Positions 61,168 through 64,000 of a DNA stretch of 64,000 nt are shown piece by piece. Where the stretch lies: assembly GCA_003313425.1 (NCBI GenBank), contig NHZP01000013.1:1116001-1180000 (forward strand), written 5' to 3'. This DNA comes from Pseudopyrenochaeta lycopersici. Taxonomy: Eukaryota > Ascomycota > Dothideomycetes > Pleosporales > Pseudopyrenochaetaceae. Position 1 is the first letter of the stretch, and each line of letters starts with the position of its first letter. The position numbers and the translations under genes were made by a program. Under the pieces are notes generated by a model. The model had not been told where the DNA came from and searched no databases. It worked only from the letters and a program-made list of their open reading frames with translations.

Positions 61168-64000
61168 ATGTCCTGGTGGCGCCGCGACCCCACCCTCTCC
61201 CCTATCCATCGTTATGCGCAGCGTCTTCTTCGATCGCACGAAGCCGCCATTCGTACACGCTGCTTTTCTCAATCTCCATCCAAACCTGCCCAGCATGAAG
61301 ATGATGACGGTAGTAAGCGTCCGGCTGGCATGTCAAACCTCGAGTGGATACAGTTGCAACATTACAAAAGGTGGCGAAGGAGACTAAGAGATGACCCATA
61401 TCAGACCCTATTTGGAGCAAGCAATGACATGCTTAGTGGCAAGGGACTGAAGAATTGGGAGTGGATCAGTAAGAGCTTCCCAAGATGGATGGTGAACGAG
61501 ATTGAAGGTGGCAAGGAAACCAAATGGGCGGATAAGAAGCAAGCGTCAGATAAGCAAGACAAGTCCGCAGGTACATCTTTTCGGTTTTTCTACAAGCCAC
61601 AAGACTGATCAGCTGCAGTAGATCGTTCCACCACGCAAGAAAGACATGAAGAACCCTCGACACAACCTCTTCACAGAACTCGGACAAGGTTGGATTCCAA
61701 TTATCCAAAGAAAGTAGAAATCAACAATGGAGATAGCGAAGCTTTCAGAAGACAAGAGTCTCATTTTCCACAGCCTTCGTTCAGATCATCCCGATTCGAC
61801 AAAGATGACTCTGGTATCATATCTCCGTCAGACCTCAGGAGACCACGGGAGCATCCGCATATCAGGGTCGTTGGACAGGGCCCAGAGCCGACTCATGCGC
61901 AAGCCCAGGGTGAACTTGACACAACATCCTCTTTGAAAGTCTCAGCGAACTTTAATCCGACTCCCATTCGTTTGGATAGCTCAATAAGCACAGGCTTAGA
62001 AGCAGAGTCTTTGATGAAGCACCGTGCAAAAGCAACGAGCAAAGAGGCGATCGCCCGAGAGTCCACCTTCATAGACGAATTCTTCGCAGACAGGCCGCAG
62101 GATCCAAAATCATGCATTGCTGATCGAGCGGGAGGTACTTCATGGAGACAGACTGCACTAGAAAGGCGATCATCGTCTGATCTCATGACCAAATCCAAGT
62201 CAAGGCCTGCAGCGATAACTAGGATGAGTGATAACAAGCAAGATGTGACAATACCGATTATGCCAAATGCCGCTTCGAAGCCTTCTCATATCACAGAATC
62301 ATCATCACAACGTAATACTGTCGAACCAAAACCCAAGGATATGGACTGGCTGGTTCAAGAAGAGTCATCCGTTAGTAACGTCGACGATCAACCAGAGCCC
62401 AGCGCAGCTCGTCTGAGATCGCCACCGAATATACTTGGCCAGCTTCCAAAGGATGATATTGACTTTCTGAGTGCAGCTGATATTCGCGCGTCTATAGCAG
62501 GCAAGACAAGTAAGATTTTGAGCCACCAAGAGTCACGGATGGGGCGACAGCAACTGGAGACTTCTTTCAAGAACGCCCAGGGACAAGAAAACAATATTGA
62601 TCCTATGATCGAGTCTAAGATCATTAACGACCAACTTGTCCGCCGTCTGCAACGCAACCTGTCACAAGAGTCGGAATATTCAGAACTCTCAGAAGCCGCA
62701 TCAAAACCGCACGCTACTAACTTAACCCCCGCCACGGAAGATCCGGTTGAATCTAGCATTGCCCGCATGAAGAAATGGCTCGAAAATAGCGGTGCCATCT
62801 TCGCGAATCATTTTTGGCAGGATCCAACTGAGGATGCTGACGCCCTGAAAACCAAGTTGTTCTTCGACAAAGTAATTGCACGTATTCGAAAAGGTCGCAT
62901 CGCGATGAGACAGGTAGTCGAAGACCTCGAGACAGACATTCCAGCATCGAAGCCCCTACTTAAACGCTTGAAAGAAGACGAAGACTTGCTTGATTCGGCC
63001 ATTCAAGATCTCCGACAACGCCTAGGGAATGGCAAACCTCAAGCACTGACACCCAAGAAGCTTAGAGCTATTCAAGCCCTGCGCTTGAAATTCCAGGACA
63101 CAGATCGCGAGCTTGATACAGCATACAAGTCACTTAGCCAACTACGACAAACGGATGCGACTCATTCTGCATCTCCAGCGTTCAAGAGGCGCCTGCGCAT
63201 CGCGTCGAAGTTATCACACAAGAATGCTCACCTTACGCGTTACCTCATCTGGAGTCTACAGGCACGTCTCGAAGATCCCGAGATCGAGCAAAGATCACTA
63301 GCAAACTATAAGACCGTTGCAAATAGGCTATTGACGCTACGAGACACGCAAATGGCTCTTGCCCGACTAGTGGACCGTGCCATGCTCGAGTATGGTGTGG
63401 CGCCGAAGGCGGTGGAAGACACCGAAACTTCAGGCCAAAGTTACAGTGAAGAGATGTTCATAGCATCTGAACAGGTTCCTGGGCTACAGGATGATGCTTC
63501 TATCATGGGCAAGGTCGACAAAGCTAAGATTCGTGCGGACGTGGCTATCGACGAACGGCTAGCCCACGAAGTTGAAGCACAGAAATTAGCAATGCGAGGA
63601 CTCTCAGATGACGGATACGCTCAGGTACCAAAACCTGCCTTGAGGAAGACCTTTGACGAGCGAAGTCCACTAGCTCACAGTCTGTTCAGACCGTTCGCTC
63701 CCGTTTTGGAAAGCTTGGGCAAGGAGGCGCCAGAGGATACCGAGGCAGCGAAAGCGAGTGAAGCTAGGAACAAGAAACTGCACGATGAGAATCTCGTCGC
63801 CGAGATCAAGCAAGTATACGAAGACGCGTATGGAGCTATTACTGTTGGGCATACCCAGTTGCCCAATGCGATTGATGAGGCGAAGAAAGACGAAGAAAGC
63901 TGGGCGAAGTTCGAGATGCTGAAGGATGACCTCGCGCCAACTCCTTCTCCTAGCTCCTATGGAGAATCAGTACCAATAGAGCAGTCTGGAGAGGTTACGA
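61168..64000 (+). CDS. Very long unnamed fungal protein, probably mitochondrial; 3' end outside window
   Basis: Two exons seen: 61168-61570 and 61622-64000, the latter open to the edge (at least 927 residues). Exon 1 starts MSWWRRDPTLSPIHRYAQRL with RLLRSHEAAIRTRCFSQSP soon after, an Arg/Ser-rich, acid-poor leader with a presequence-like RCFSQS cleavage region. Exon 1 then has a compact block (SNLEWIQLQHYKRWRRRLRDDPYQTLFG). The exon-2 first ~380 residues are disordered; after that come long helices (KLFFDKVIARIRKGRIAMRQ, LLKRLKEDEDLLDSAIQDLR, RRLRIASKLSHKNAHLTRYL) and a conserved-looking HSLFRPFAPVLESLG ... EIKQVYEDAYGAI. I do not recognise the family; helical repeats suggest an RNA- or ribosome-associated mitochondrial factor, but this is a guess. 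The intron uses GTACAT...GCAGTAG; the other frames hit stops. Confidence 0.7.

Overview
The window is from a filamentous ascomycete. The gene set (HET-domain protein, SAGA Ada2, Sch9 kinase, U1 snRNP RBM25/Snu71-like factor, secreted cutinases, PL1, CE8 and GH37 enzymes), short 42-100 nt introns with GTATGT/GTAAGT-type donors and TAG/CAG acceptors, and intron-poor compact genes all fit this. The mix of cutinases, pectin enzymes, HET and P450 genes suggests a plant-associated Dothideomycete, probably Pleosporales. That placement is inference from gene content, not from a search.

Layout. 0-1.2 kb: 3' part of a HET-domain gene. 1.2-4.4 kb: gene-poor DNA holding a CA microsatellite and a decayed rhodopsin-fold membrane protein pseudogene. 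4.4-8 kb: a GNAT acetyltransferase and an L-galactonate dehydratase (reductive D-galacturonate pathway). 9.1-24.6 kb: a dense core block with an RBM25/Snu71-like splicing factor and mitochondrial bS21m (divergent), an unnamed type I membrane protein, glucose-6-phosphate isomerase, Sch9 kinase and Ada2 (divergent), and two unnamed fungal proteins. 25-29.9 kb: a DHA2-type MFS transporter and a DUF829 hydrolase. 31.7-54.2 kb: an accessory region with wide intergenic spaces carrying two cutinases, a GH37 trehalase, an F-box/2EXR-like protein, a P450, a GH5 glucanase-like enzyme, a PL1 pectate lyase, an unnamed protein and a CE8 pectin methylesterase. 54.3-60 kb: an EamA/DMT transporter, a heme aldoxime dehydratase and a small unnamed protein. 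61.2-64 kb: the start of a very long unnamed, probably mitochondrial protein that runs off the window.

How the genes fit together. Pectin methylesterase and pectate lyase de-esterify and cleave pectin, and L-galactonate dehydratase works on the galacturonate that results, so three steps of pectin use lie in one 48-kb span. The lyase and esterase upstream regions share a TTGGTGGA / TCCACCAA core resembling the galacturonate-responsive element; the dehydratase upstream region does not. Cutinases and the GH5 enzyme add cuticle and glucan attack. I see no coherent secondary-metabolite cluster, no CRISPR, no convincing tRNA and no intact transposon.

All exon joins were read by eye and checked for frame: every complete spliced model is a multiple of three. 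Functions come from recognised motifs, not database searches.
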